From assembly GCA_014764515.1 (NCBI GenBank), contig JACXWD010000025.1, forward strand, positions 1 through 42,306: a stretch of DNA of 42,306 nt, written 5' to 3'. The position numbers and the translations under genes are program-made. A model generated the notes under the pieces. That model was not told where the DNA came from. It saw only the letters and a list, made by a program, of their open reading frames with translations, and did no database searches. Source of the stretch: Candidatus Polarisedimenticola svalbardensis (GTDB taxonomy: Bacteria > Acidobacteriota > Polarisedimenticolia > Polarisedimenticolales > Polarisedimenticolaceae). Positions 33,011-40,946 of this stretch are shown one piece after another. Position 1 is the first letter of the stretch, and the number at the start of each line of letters is the position of its first letter.

Positions 33011-33280
33011 TCAGTCGCTTTCCTTCAAGGTTTCCTGGACCAGATCGCTGTACTCCGAGGTCGTCTGTTGCATCTGCTGCAGGTCGGGGAGACCTGATTC
33101 CCGAACGGCCTCCGCCGCACCGGTCTGGCCATGGTCCGAGATCGGGCCGGACCCTTCGGCGCCGGGGAGCTGTGCCAGCGTGGGGGTCACCGATTTCCAG
33201 GATCTGGCCGTCAGGAGCAGGACGATCGCCAGGACCACCAGGAGAACCACCATGCCTATGCCGCCGCCTTTTCCTCTCAT
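33011..33280 (-). CDS. Small membrane-anchored hypothetical protein
   Basis: 89 residues. A glycine-rich N-terminus (MRGKGGGIG) leads into one hydrophobic span (about 9-25, GMVVLLVVLAIVLLLTA), followed by a polar tail. The tail ends with LPDLQQMQQTTSEYSDLVQE, possibly helical. No family recognised. It stands alone between pruA and the CAP gene. Confidence 0.55.
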   Translation of the reverse strand: MRGKGGGIGMVVLLVVLAIVLLLTARSWKSVTPTLAQLPGAEGSGPISDHGQTGAAEAVRESGLPDLQQMQQTTSEYSDLVQETLKESD

Positions 33281-33361
33281 ACGGGGAATGTAGGGCCTTT
33301 AGGCGGAGTGTTCAAGAACCGGACCTCCGGATAGAATAGACGCGGGGGGAGGAGTAGCCGG

Positions 33362-34252
33362 ATGTCATTCTCCAGAAAGCTGTTGCGGCTGATCGTGCTG
33401 GCGGCGGCAGTCTGTCTTCCGGCGGTGGCCGCGAGGTCTCCGTACCCGTCTCCGGAGGATCAGATCCATCGCCGGATTTCTGCTGCGCGGGTACAAGCCG
33501 GCTATTCAGCCCTGGAGCGCCGGGACGAACTGGACGCCTTGGCGCGGAACCGGGCCGCCGAGATCGCGGCCAGGCCTGCCGACAAACGGCTCAGCGAGTC
33601 GATGGCGCCGGGAATGATCCTGCAGAAGGCCGGCATCCGGTACCGCAGGGCTTTGGAGCGCCGGATCCTGCTGAGGAACATCGATCAGGTTTCCGGTGTC
33701 ATGGAGAAATGGAAGGCTCAGGCCACGGCGTGGCGGACCGCTACCACCGCGGAACTGGATGCCGCCGGGTACGGCACGGCTCAAGCGGATGACGGCTGGA
33801 TCGTATTTGTTGCGATCCTGGTCCGGGATCTTGCGGTCCGGGATTCTCCGGAGGAGATAAGGGCCATGGAGCAGGCGGTGCTGGAGAGGATCAATGCGAT
33901 CCGGACCGAGCGTGGGCTGGCCGGGTTGAAGCCTGTGAAAAACCTGGCCATGGTGGCCAGGACCCACTCACGGAACATGGTGGACCGTGACTTCTTAAGC
34001 CATTCCGACCCCCTGGGGACCCGGCCTGCCGGCAGGGTGAAGGCGAGTGGGATCGATTTCCAGGGCGTAGCGGAGAACATCACCATGAACAACCATCCGG
34101 ATGCGCCTGCGGTGCAGGCGGTCCAGGACTGGATGGACAGCCCGGGTCACCGCAGGAATATCCTGAACGGTGACTTCAGAGCCACTGGTATCGGCCTTGC
34201 GGTGTCCGACGATGGCCGCTACTTCTTTACCCAACTGTTCCTGGTCCCTTGA
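33362..34252 (+). CDS. Exported CAP/SCP-domain protein with a degenerate first domain
   Basis: 296 residues with a Sec signal (1-24). The C-terminal half is a typical CAP domain: LERINAIRTERGLAGLKPV, ARTHSRNMVDRDFLSHSDP, GVAENITMN, DWMDSPGHRRNILNGDF, GIGLAVS. The N-terminal half (about 30-160) mimics its opening helices (IHRRISAARVQAGYSALERR) but lacks the later motifs, so it looks like a decayed second copy. CAP proteins bind small molecules or ions, or act as peptidases. ATG 33362 follows GGAGGAG. The last base of its TGA is the first of the gluQ ATG (TGATG). Confidence 0.85.
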   Translation: MSFSRKLLRLIVLAAAVCLPAVAARSPYPSPEDQIHRRISAARVQAGYSALERRDELDALARNRAAEIAARPADKRLSESMAPGMILQKAGIRYRRALERRILLRNIDQVSGVMEKWKAQATAWRTATTAELDAAGYGTAQADDGWIVFVAILVRDLAVRDSPEEIRAMEQAVLERINAIRTERGLAGLKPVKNLAMVARTHSRNMVDRDFLSHSDPLGTRPAGRVKASGIDFQGVAENITMNNHPDAPAVQAVQDWMDSPGHRRNILNGDFRATGIGLAVSDDGRYFFTQLFLVP

Positions 34253-35199
34253 TGAGGCCGGTTCGCGGACGACTGGCCCCCAGTCCAACCGGGGATATGC
34301 ATGTGGGCAACGCCTTTTCCGCACTCCTGGCGTGGTCTTCGGTTCGGGCCCGGTCCGGCGTCGTTGTCATGAGAATGGAAGATCTGGATCTGCCCCGGGT
34401 GCGGCCCGGCTCGGCGGAACGGATTCTCGAAGATCTGGAATGGCTCGGCCTGGATTGGGATGAGGGGCCGATCTACCAGTCGGATCGGTTTTCGCGCTAC
34501 GACGCCGCATTCATGGAACTGAAGCAGGCCGGCCGGGTCTACCCATGTTTCTGCAGCCGCAAGGATGTGGCCGCCGCGGCCAGCGCTCCCCAGGAGCCGG
34601 GTGACGAACTGCGCTACCCGGGCACCTGCCGGGGCCTGGGATCGGATCAGGCGGTGGAAAGGGTCAAACGGGAGCGTCATGTATGGCGATTCCGGGTGGA
34701 GGCTCCCTGCGGACCGCCGTTCCGGGACCTGGTCTACGGCAATCAGGGAGGGCCGGGGACGCCGCCGCCGGGGGACTTCATCGTCCGGCGGTACAACGGG
34801 ACGTCCAGCTACCACTTGGCGGTGACGGTGGATGATATGGAGATGGGGATCAGCGAGGTGGTCCGGGGCGATGATCTCCTCCCTTCGGCGGCGAGACAGA
34901 TACTTCTGTTCGAGGCGCTGGGAGGCGAACCGCCTGCTTACGGACACGTCCCGCTGATCCTGGGAGAGGACGGCGCCCGGATGTCCAAGCGTCACCGAAG
35001 CGTGACCGTGAGAGAGCTGCGGGAGGCGGGCTGGTCGTCAAGCCGGTTGATCGATGAGTTGTTGGAGCTGCTCGGCCCGGGCGGTTCGTCAGGGCTGGAT
35101 CGGCTGGACGCCATGAAGTCCGGATTCAGACTCAACCAGGTAAAAGGCCGGAAAGACGGCATTATATGGGGATCTGGTGCCCCCGACAAATCTTCCTGA
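34252..35199 (+). CDS. gluQ: Glutamyl-Q tRNA(Asp) synthetase (GluQRS/YadB)
   Basis: 315 residues. A truncated glutamyl-tRNA synthetase core without an anticodon-binding domain, which attaches glutamate to queuosine of tRNA-Asp. RLAPSPTGDMHVGNAF holds the HIGH-like motif, GARMSKRH the KMSKS-like motif, and FCSRKD...YPGTC the zinc site. The start is ATG 34252 (TGATG overlap). The last ~15 residues (GRKDGIIWGSGAPDKSS) are unlike the family and run into AT-rich DNA at 35187-35245, so the 3' end may have been altered by rearrangement. Confidence 0.9.
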   Translation: MRPVRGRLAPSPTGDMHVGNAFSALLAWSSVRARSGVVVMRMEDLDLPRVRPGSAERILEDLEWLGLDWDEGPIYQSDRFSRYDAAFMELKQAGRVYPCFCSRKDVAAAASAPQEPGDELRYPGTCRGLGSDQAVERVKRERHVWRFRVEAPCGPPFRDLVYGNQGGPGTPPPGDFIVRRYNGTSSYHLAVTVDDMEMGISEVVRGDDLLPSAARQILLFEALGGEPPAYGHVPLILGEDGARMSKRHRSVTVRELREAGWSSSRLIDELLELLGPGGSSGLDRLDAMKSGFRLNQVKGRKDGIIWGSGAPDKSS

Positions 35200-35210
35200 T
35201 AATTATATAG

Positions 35211-35555
35211 ATTTCTAAGATTCTAAAAACAATATTATGGGTAGACACCAGCTTTGACGGCCATCAGGCTGTTGCCGCTTTCAAGAAGTTCCGCCCACAC
35301 CTGGTCATCATGGATGTGATGATGCCGAAAGAGAACGGCTACCAGGTCGCACGCCGGATCAAGACCGCCTGCAGGGCATGCCGCACTCTTCGGGAGCCGA
35401 AGATCATGCTGCTCACCGCACGGGACCTGAGCCACGACCCTACGAGGGAGAACACCATGCACATGTTCTCCCTGGCCGATACCTACATGTACAAACCGTT
35501 TGTCGTGGAAGAGCTTCTGGGCAAGGTCCGCTCGCTGCTGAATCTTCCCAACTAG
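35211..35555 (+). pseudogene. Broken response-regulator receiver domain
   Basis: In frame from 35211 to the TAG at 35553-35555 the sequence reads KILKTILWVDTSFDGHQAVAA, then FKKFRPHLVIMDVMMPKENGYQ, IMLLTAR and YMYKPFVVEELLGKVRSLL. The phosphoacceptor Asp (VIMDVMMPKE), Thr and Lys of a CheY-like fold are intact. About 25-30 residues are missing between strand 1 (ILWVD) and helix 1, including the DD acidic pair. No good start exists before ATG 35310, which would give only 81 residues. The 5' part lies in unusually AT-rich DNA. Probably a remnant of an internal deletion. Confidence 0.7.
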
Positions 35556-35586
35556 CACGTGCATCAAGGTTCCGGACCGTGCAACA

Positions 35587-35613
35587 ATGATCGGCCATAA
35601 AGGAGCCGATCAT
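35587..35613 (+). promoter_or_regulatory. Hairpin with the ribosome site in its loop and the start codon in its stem
   Basis: ATGATCGGC (35587-35595) and GCCGATCAT (35605-35613) form a perfect 9-bp stem with loop CATAAAGGA. The loop holds AAAGGA of the ribosome site, and the right arm contains the first two bases of the SerK-like ATG (35612). It lacks a T tract. It looks like a translational switch or protein-binding operator. Confidence 0.65.
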
Positions 35614-36841
35614 GATCCTGAAACCGTTCCGGGGTTGGCGACCTGCCACCGGATTGACATCCAAGATCCCCAGCTACCCGTACGATGTAGTCGGGCCGGC
35701 CGAGGCCCGGGAACTAGCGAACGAGGATCCTTACTCGTTCCTCCATGTTGTTCGACCCGAGGTTGATCTCCCGAAAGGGGTTTCTCCCTATGACGCTCAG
35801 GTGTACGCCCTGGGCGGCTCCAATCTACGGGGAATGCAGGAACGTGGCTGGCTGGTCCAGGATCGATCTCCCTCTTTCTACATCTATCGCATGACCATGG
35901 GAGAGCATGTCCAGACCGGTCTGGTCGGTGCGGCGTCCGTCGCGGAATACGATGCCGGCGAAATCAGGAAGCATGAGCACACCCTGCCGGCGAAGGAGAA
36001 TGACCGGGTCCGTCACATGGAAGCGTTATCGGCCCAGGTCGGCCCGGTGCTGGTGGCCTATCCGGACAGCGAGCCGATAGATCAGGTCGTGGACGAGATC
36101 GTTAACGGTGTGCCATCGGCCGATTTCGTTGCGCCGGACGATATCCGGCATCAGCTCTGGCCGGTGAGCGACGCCGGGCTGGTCCATCGTATCGAGGCGC
36201 TGTATGGACAGGTTCCCTCCAGTTACATCGCCGACGGCCACCACCGCGCCGCTTCCTCGTCCCGGGTTGCGGCGAGTCGCCGCGAAGCAGGTGAGGGCGC
36301 AGGCGCTCCATCCCAGTTCTTCCTTACGATCCAGTTTCCGGCCGGCCGGATGCAGGTCCTGGAGTACAACCGGCTCGTCCGGGATCTGGGGGCCCTAAAC
36401 CCGGAGCAGTTGCGGCAGAAGATCGTGGAAGCCGGATTCAGCCTGGAACGGACGGCAGCCGGCAGGAAGCCTCCCCGCCGCGGCAGTTACGGAATGGTCC
36501 TGGAAGGGGAGTGGTACCTGCTGGAAGCAACGGCAGGGTCCGGTGAAGCCAGTCCGGTGGAACGTCTGGACGTATCGGTCCTGACTGAACGGATTCTCAA
36601 ACCGTTGCTGGGGATCGGAGATCCCCGCTCTGACCCGAGGCTCGAATGTGTCGGCGGCATCCGGGGGGCCGGATACCTGGAAGACCAGGTGAAATCCGGT
36701 CGGTTCGCGGCCGGGTTCGTCCTGTACCCGACCAGCCTGCAGGAGGTCATGGCGGTCGCCGACGCAGGAGAGGTCATGCCGCCCAAGAGCACATGGTTTG
36801 AGCCGAAAGCCCGATCCGGCATGGTGTTCAGGGAGATTTAA
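35612..36841 (+). CDS. DUF1015/SerK-family protein (possible free-serine kinase)
   Basis: 409 residues. Family motifs: RGWRPATG near the N-terminus, SKIPSYPYDVVGPAEAREL, YIYRMTMGEHVQTGLVGAAS, IRKHEHTLPAKENDR (119-133), and SSYIADGHHRAASSSR (203-218) with Asp208/His210/His211. Archaeal relatives are ADP-dependent serine kinases (SerK) with a ParB-like fold; bacterial DUF1015 proteins often sit beside serine biosynthesis genes, but none is here. Enzyme activity is therefore inferred only. ATG 35612 follows AAAGGAG, which lies in a hairpin loop. Confidence 0.8.
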   Translation: MILKPFRGWRPATGLTSKIPSYPYDVVGPAEARELANEDPYSFLHVVRPEVDLPKGVSPYDAQVYALGGSNLRGMQERGWLVQDRSPSFYIYRMTMGEHVQTGLVGAASVAEYDAGEIRKHEHTLPAKENDRVRHMEALSAQVGPVLVAYPDSEPIDQVVDEIVNGVPSADFVAPDDIRHQLWPVSDAGLVHRIEALYGQVPSSYIADGHHRAASSSRVAASRREAGEGAGAPSQFFLTIQFPAGRMQVLEYNRLVRDLGALNPEQLRQKIVEAGFSLERTAAGRKPPRRGSYGMVLEGEWYLLEATAGSGEASPVERLDVSVLTERILKPLLGIGDPRSDPRLECVGGIRGAGYLEDQVKSGRFAAGFVLYPTSLQEVMAVADAGEVMPPKSTWFEPKARSGMVFREI

Positions 36842-37102
36842 ATCGGGGACAGCATAAAAGCGTGGCACCCGTACCGCCTAGCCTGAATTCAGCCTCATAG
36901 CCCTATTCAACATTCTCTTATTATTAACCGTCTTGAAGTGACGATTTGAAAACAGTCCCGCGCAAGCGGGACTCTTTTTTAAATCAGCATTTCAAGACGG
37001 TTGCACAAGGGCGCTGCAATCGAAGAGGAGGTGGGATGCTTAAAGCGGGCAGCTTCATAAGCTGACGTACTTCTGCGATGATCTAAGGTGTCCCCGAAAC
37101 TA
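36842..37102. repeat. Composite non-coding element D/E flanked by inverted TCGGGGACA repeats
   Basis: This 261-bp convergent gap holds no gene. TCGGGGACA (36843-36851) at the left and TGTCCCCGA (37089-37097, part of GGTGTCCCCGAAAC, 37087-37100) at the right are perfect inverted repeats. They match the GGGGACA core of element C. The middle contains a 10-bp palindrome (CTGAATTCAG, 36883-36892), the 73-nt palindrome at 36928-37000 and TTGCA/TGCAA (37001-37019). The left part is AT-richer than the neighbours. The right repeat lies 2 bp from the PilZ stop codon. Confidence 0.6.
36928..37000. repeat. 73-nt long imperfect palindrome with an internal terminator
   Basis: The 34-nt left arm (36928-36961) and 35-nt right arm (36966-37000) pair along almost their whole length around a GCAA (GNRA) loop. 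There are only three mismatched positions, one bulged T and two G-U pairs. The inner stem is AGTCCCGC/GCGGGACT (36954-36961, 36966-36973), followed by C and six T, a textbook intrinsic terminator. The outer stem is CCGTCTTGAA/TTCAAGACGG (36928-36937, 36991-37000). It could be an insertion-like element, a structured RNA, or both. Confidence 0.75.
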
Positions 37103-37870
37103 TCAGAGCAGCAGGTTGCGAAGCTTGTTCCGGATGTTGGCGTGCAGGTTCGGTTTCTGCCTTAGCAGCAATAGTTTGGGCCTGGATAATTGTGGGACCA
37201 GATTCTCGGCCAGTGGAAGAGGGGTCCGGACATGGCAGATTATTTCGAACAATACGTCCGGTCTGTTCTTCCATCGGCCGTTCGCGGCGATCTGTTCAAC
37301 AGTCCGGGACAGCAGGTTGATGTTCTTGAGAAGGGCGAGGAGCTCCGATTCCAGCAGGTGTGGATTCCGCGCCAGCGCATCGAGAACCAGGAGATGACCA
37401 TCGTGGATCAGAATCTCCCGGTCCGGTGGCCTGAGGGATCTAAGAGCCAGAGAACTCCGTTCGGAAACCGGGATCGCTTCCAGCGCATTCCGAATCTCCC
37501 TCTCAGGTGAACCCGGATTGATGCCGGCCAGCAGTCCCGGGGCCTGCCCTTCGATCAGGCGCTGCAGGATCGCTTCCAGCTCCAGGCGTTCGTTTTGGGT
37601 AATGGAGTCGAACTCAAGGGCGAGGGCGGTTCCTTTCCGATCTTTATCTTCGGACACCCGGGCGACCCTGCCGGACAGCTCCAGGTGCAGGTCTCCGGTA
37701 GGGGCATCCAGCCGGAACCGGACCGATTCGTCCGAGGGCCAGGGGATTCCGCCGAGCAACATCACGCCGGTTCGGCTGAGATCGTGGGCCGTGCAGGAAT
37801 AGTCCCGGCCCCGGTAGTGCACCACGGCCGGGATGCCCGCCTTGAACCTTGTTTTTCGTTCGGGCGCCAT
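37103..37870 (-). CDS. PilZ-domain protein with a helical C-terminal region
   Basis: 255 residues. The N-terminal PilZ domain (about 1-105) has its arginine region (ERKTRF, Arg5/Arg8) and HDLSRTG (D30-x-S32-x-x-G35), the residues that bind cyclic di-GMP. The remaining ~150 residues are leucine-rich helices (ALARNPHLLESELLALLKN, PLAENLVPQLS, ANIRNKLRNLLL) resembling HEAT-like repeats; similar arrangements occur in motility or secretion regulators. No motility genes are nearby. It converges on the SerK-like gene across element D/E. Confidence 0.85.
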   Translation of the reverse strand: MAPERKTRFKAGIPAVVHYRGRDYSCTAHDLSRTGVMLLGGIPWPSDESVRFRLDAPTGDLHLELSGRVARVSEDKDRKGTALALEFDSITQNERLELEAILQRLIEGQAPGLLAGINPGSPEREIRNALEAIPVSERSSLALRSLRPPDREILIHDGHLLVLDALARNPHLLESELLALLKNINLLSRTVEQIAANGRWKNRPDVLFEIICHVRTPLPLAENLVPQLSRPKLLLLRQKPNLHANIRNKLRNLLL

Positions 37871-37982
37871 GCTCTTCCCCGCTTCCAGACTATCCTACCT
37901 GAAATCACTTCGTGGGAAAGTAGACCAACGTGGGTTCCATTAAGGTTTTGATTATGGTGGATATGGGTGTACTTTCGCGAGC

Positions 37983-39017
37983 ATGAATTTTCAGATCGAC
38001 GTCGACCAGAATATATTGAAAATGGTGGCCCACCTGGATCACTTCCGGGGCGTATGGTCCGGAGGGGCCGGCATCCCCGCCTCCCGGCGAGCCCGGCTCC
38101 GAGAAGAGGCCAGGGTCCAGTCCACCCTGACCGCATGCAGCATGGGCGGTGTCGCCGTGACCGAAGCGGAAATCCGCAACGGTGGATCCGGCGATGCCGA
38201 GGTATCACGCAAACACAAAGAGGTCGTAGGTTTCCTGAACGCGTTGAAGCGGGCCCACAACGACAGCGCCGCCATGGTCACCACCCGCACACTCCGGGAT
38301 TGCCACGCCACCATCCTGGGCCGTGGCGATGACAGCTTCCTGCCCTCGGACTGGCGAACAACCCCGTACGACCGTGAAGCGTTCGATTCCGGCGGCAGCG
38401 CCATGGGACGGGTGTTTACCACCCTGCCCCCGCACGCCGTACCTGAGTCGATGGAAGACCTGGTGACCTGGCTGGAGCTGGAGCTCCATGGCCGGGAGAA
38501 CCATCCGCTCCTGGTGATCGGCGCCGTCAGCCTCGCCCTGACCGCCGCCAGTCCGTTCAGCAAAGGTAACGGCCGCCTGGTCTGGGTCATGATCGCCCGG
38601 CTCATGGAGCGGGCAGGGTACGCCTATGTGCCGTACGCCGGTCTGCTCACCGGTGAGCGGCGGGAACGAACGGCGTACTACGAAGCCCTGGATCGTTCCC
38701 AGAACAGGATATGGAGTGGGGATGCAGACCTGCGTCCCTGGCTGACCTTCTTCCTGGACACACTGGTCGGGCATGCCGATCGGGTTCGGTTCATCGCCGA
38801 GACGGAGCACAGCTCGACCTCCTACTCGCCGCTGCAACGGAAGATCGTTGAGACCGTAAAAAAACTGGGTAGCGCCGAGGCAGGTCTCCTGATGAGGGCT
38901 ACCGGCGCCAACAGGAACACCCTGAAGGACAACCTCCGCCGGCTGGTGGATCAGGGCAACCTGGAGCGGTTGGGGAAGCGCAGGGGCACCCGCTACCGGA
39001 TCCCTGCCGAATTCTGA
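37983..39017 (+). CDS. Fic-family protein with altered core and a C-terminal winged helix
   Basis: 344 residues. Fic domain with LPPHAVPESMEDLVTWLE (flap region) and core SPFSKGNGRLV (190-200). Active Fic AMP-transferases have HPFxDGNGR; here Ser190 replaces the catalytic His and Lys the acidic residue, so ordinary AMPylation is unlikely. The usual inhibitory (S/T)xxxE(G/N) is also absent, the equivalent region reading STLTACSMGGVAVT. A winged-helix segment ends the protein (about 285-340, KIVETVKKLGSAEAGLLMRAT). ATG 37983 has no clear ribosome site. DNA-binding or decoy roles are possible. Confidence 0.85.
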   Translation: MNFQIDVDQNILKMVAHLDHFRGVWSGGAGIPASRRARLREEARVQSTLTACSMGGVAVTEAEIRNGGSGDAEVSRKHKEVVGFLNALKRAHNDSAAMVTTRTLRDCHATILGRGDDSFLPSDWRTTPYDREAFDSGGSAMGRVFTTLPPHAVPESMEDLVTWLELELHGRENHPLLVIGAVSLALTAASPFSKGNGRLVWVMIARLMERAGYAYVPYAGLLTGERRERTAYYEALDRSQNRIWSGDADLRPWLTFFLDTLVGHADRVRFIAETEHSSTSYSPLQRKIVETVKKLGSAEAGLLMRATGANRNTLKDNLRRLVDQGNLERLGKRRGTRYRIPAEF

Positions 39018-39024
39018 GCACGTA

Positions 39025-40698
39025 CTAACCGGCCAGCTTGCCGTACACCACCTTCCGCACTTCTGCGGCGGTCTTCTGCGTCTTCGCCAGGAGTTCGGCC
39101 TGGCGGGCCAGCATCCGGTCGGCCACCGCCCGGTCGGTCAGGGACGGAGCATTGATCAGCACGTTCATGGCCGCACCTTCAGCCGCCGCCAGGGCACAGG
39201 CGCCGGCCACACCGGCGTCGGACACCGAGTTCGGGTTGCCGTCCCTGGCAACACCCAGGGCGAGTTCGGCGGCGAGAGCCGAACGTTCCAGAACGTCCAG
39301 CGGGACCTGGGTGGCGTACTGGTTGGCCGCCTCGATGGCGGCGGTCCGGGCCTCCTTGTCGGCATCGGTGGACCTTGGGAGGCGCATCGCCGCCAGGACC
39401 TGGTTGAAGGCGTCGGTGTCACGGTCCACCGCATCCATGAACCAGTCCTTGAGGTTCTGCCCCTGGCAGCCCACTTCTTCCATGGCGGGACGAGCCGCCT
39501 CCATACCCTTTTTGGACCAGGTCAGGCCTGCAACCATGGCAGACAGACCGGCGGAGAGGGAGCCGCACAGGGCGGCGATGCTGCCTCCTCCAGGCGCCGG
39601 AGAGTCGGATGCGAGCTCGTCGGCAAAATCGGTGAGGGTCATCGATTTCAGGCCGCCGGAGGCGCCGCTGTACTTGAACTCCACGATCTTCTCATCCGGC
39701 TCGAATGCGGAGATTTCGTCAAGGCCCAGGGACAGTGCGGCGGTGTGGATGCGCTCTTTCACCGAGACGCCGGTGGTTTTTCCCTGAAGCTTCAGATAGT
39801 GGTCTCCAGCCGCCAGTGCGGCGTCCAGGGGGATCAGGCCTACCAGCTCGCTGCCGGTGACCCGGAGGCCGAGCCTGGCCGCTTCCTCCCTGCAGGCGTC
39901 GAACACTTCATGGACCGGGGAGACCTTGTAGTTGGTCAGGTTGAATGACAGCTGTGCCCGGCCGAACTCCTCGATGTACCAGCCGACCCCCCGTACGTTC
40001 TTGAACCGGCCGGGGACCCACATCCGCTTGCCGTTATCGTCCTTCACGATCTTGCCGCCGCCGTCCCGTTTCAGTTTGCCCTTTTCCCGAATCTCCAGGG
40101 CGATCTTCTTGGCCAGGCCCTTGTCCCTGGTGTTCAGGTTGATGTTGTAGGCGATCAGGAATTCCCGGGCTCCGATGGCGGTGGCGCCGGCCCGGGCGTT
40201 GAACTCAGCCGGGCCGAAATCCGGTTTGAACTCTGCCTTCTTGAGCTTGGCAGGCAGCGCTTCGTATTCACCCTGGCGAACGTCCGCCAACGAATTGCGT
40301 TCAGGCCGGCTGGCGGCGTTCTCGTAGAGGTAGACCGGGATGCCCAGTTCCTCTCCGACCCGCTTGCCCAGTTTCCTGGCCACCTCCACACAATCTTCCA
40401 TGGTGGCGCCCTGCACCGGAACGAACGGGCAGACGTCGGTGGCCCCCATCCGTGGGTGCTCACCGGTATGCCCGGACATGTCGATCAGTTCCGAGGCTTT
40501 CCGGATGGCGCGGAACGCCGCCTCTTCCACCGCCTCCGGGGTTCCGATCATGGTCACTACCGTCCGATTGGTGGCGGCGCCCGGGTCCACATCCAGAAGG
40601 ACGGCGCCTTCGGTGTTCCGTATTTCCGCGGTGATCGCTTCGATCACCTCCGGGTTTCGGCCATCACTGAAGTTAGGTACGCACTCGATCAGCTTCAT
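39025..40698 (-). CDS. ftcD: Glutamate formiminotransferase/formimidoyltetrahydrofolate cyclodeaminase
   Basis: 557 residues; both halves fused as in animals and some bacteria. The formiminotransferase part (about 1-325) has VPNFSDGRNPEVIE, SGHTGEHPRMGATDVCPFVP, AYNINLNT and QLSFNLTNY. The cyclodeaminase part (about 350-557) has DELASDSPAPGGGSIAALCG. It transfers the formimino group from formiminoglutamate (histidine breakdown) to tetrahydrofolate and releases ammonia. ATG 40698 follows GGGAGC. No other hut gene is in the window. It converges on the Fic gene, 7 bp apart. Confidence 0.96.
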   Translation of the reverse strand: MKLIECVPNFSDGRNPEVIEAITAEIRNTEGAVLLDVDPGAATNRTVVTMIGTPEAVEEAAFRAIRKASELIDMSGHTGEHPRMGATDVCPFVPVQGATMEDCVEVARKLGKRVGEELGIPVYLYENAASRPERNSLADVRQGEYEALPAKLKKAEFKPDFGPAEFNARAGATAIGAREFLIAYNINLNTRDKGLAKKIALEIREKGKLKRDGGGKIVKDDNGKRMWVPGRFKNVRGVGWYIEEFGRAQLSFNLTNYKVSPVHEVFDACREEAARLGLRVTGSELVGLIPLDAALAAGDHYLKLQGKTTGVSVKERIHTAALSLGLDEISAFEPDEKIVEFKYSGASGGLKSMTLTDFADELASDSPAPGGGSIAALCGSLSAGLSAMVAGLTWSKKGMEAARPAMEEVGCQGQNLKDWFMDAVDRDTDAFNQVLAAMRLPRSTDADKEARTAAIEAANQYATQVPLDVLERSALAAELALGVARDGNPNSVSDAGVAGACALAAAEGAAMNVLINAPSLTDRAVADRMLARQAELLAKTQKTAAEVRKVVYGKLAG

Positions 40699-40946
40699 GA
40701 ATAGCTCCCAACGGCGGCGTTTTTGCCGGGTGAAGGGAAATTTTACCGGATCGATACAAATCCTGCCCGGACCTGCTGCGTATAGTTGTTTGTTCCCGTT
40801 GAAATCATTTCCCAAAGTGGTCGTTTATAGAGATATCCGGGATCGGTTGGGAGCATCGTGGAACCATCGGGTGTTCCCGGCCGTTTCAGACACAGAACGA
40901 AGAACATTCGGCCCCCGGCGGCCGAAGGACATAGACGGAGGCGATC

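Noticed and set aside
35310-35555. An intact small response regulator
   Set aside because: Starting at ATG 35310 removes strands 1-2 of the receiver fold; homologous residues continue upstream of it in the same frame, so it is a remnant.
35587-35613. Terminator of the broken response regulator
   Set aside because: The stem contains the next gene's start codon and no T tract follows.
40699-40946. Promoter elements in the 248-bp ftcD/adaptor gap
   Set aside because: TTGAAA (40799) and TATAGA (40826) are present, but the spacer is 21 bp; no convincing pair, operator or gene was found.
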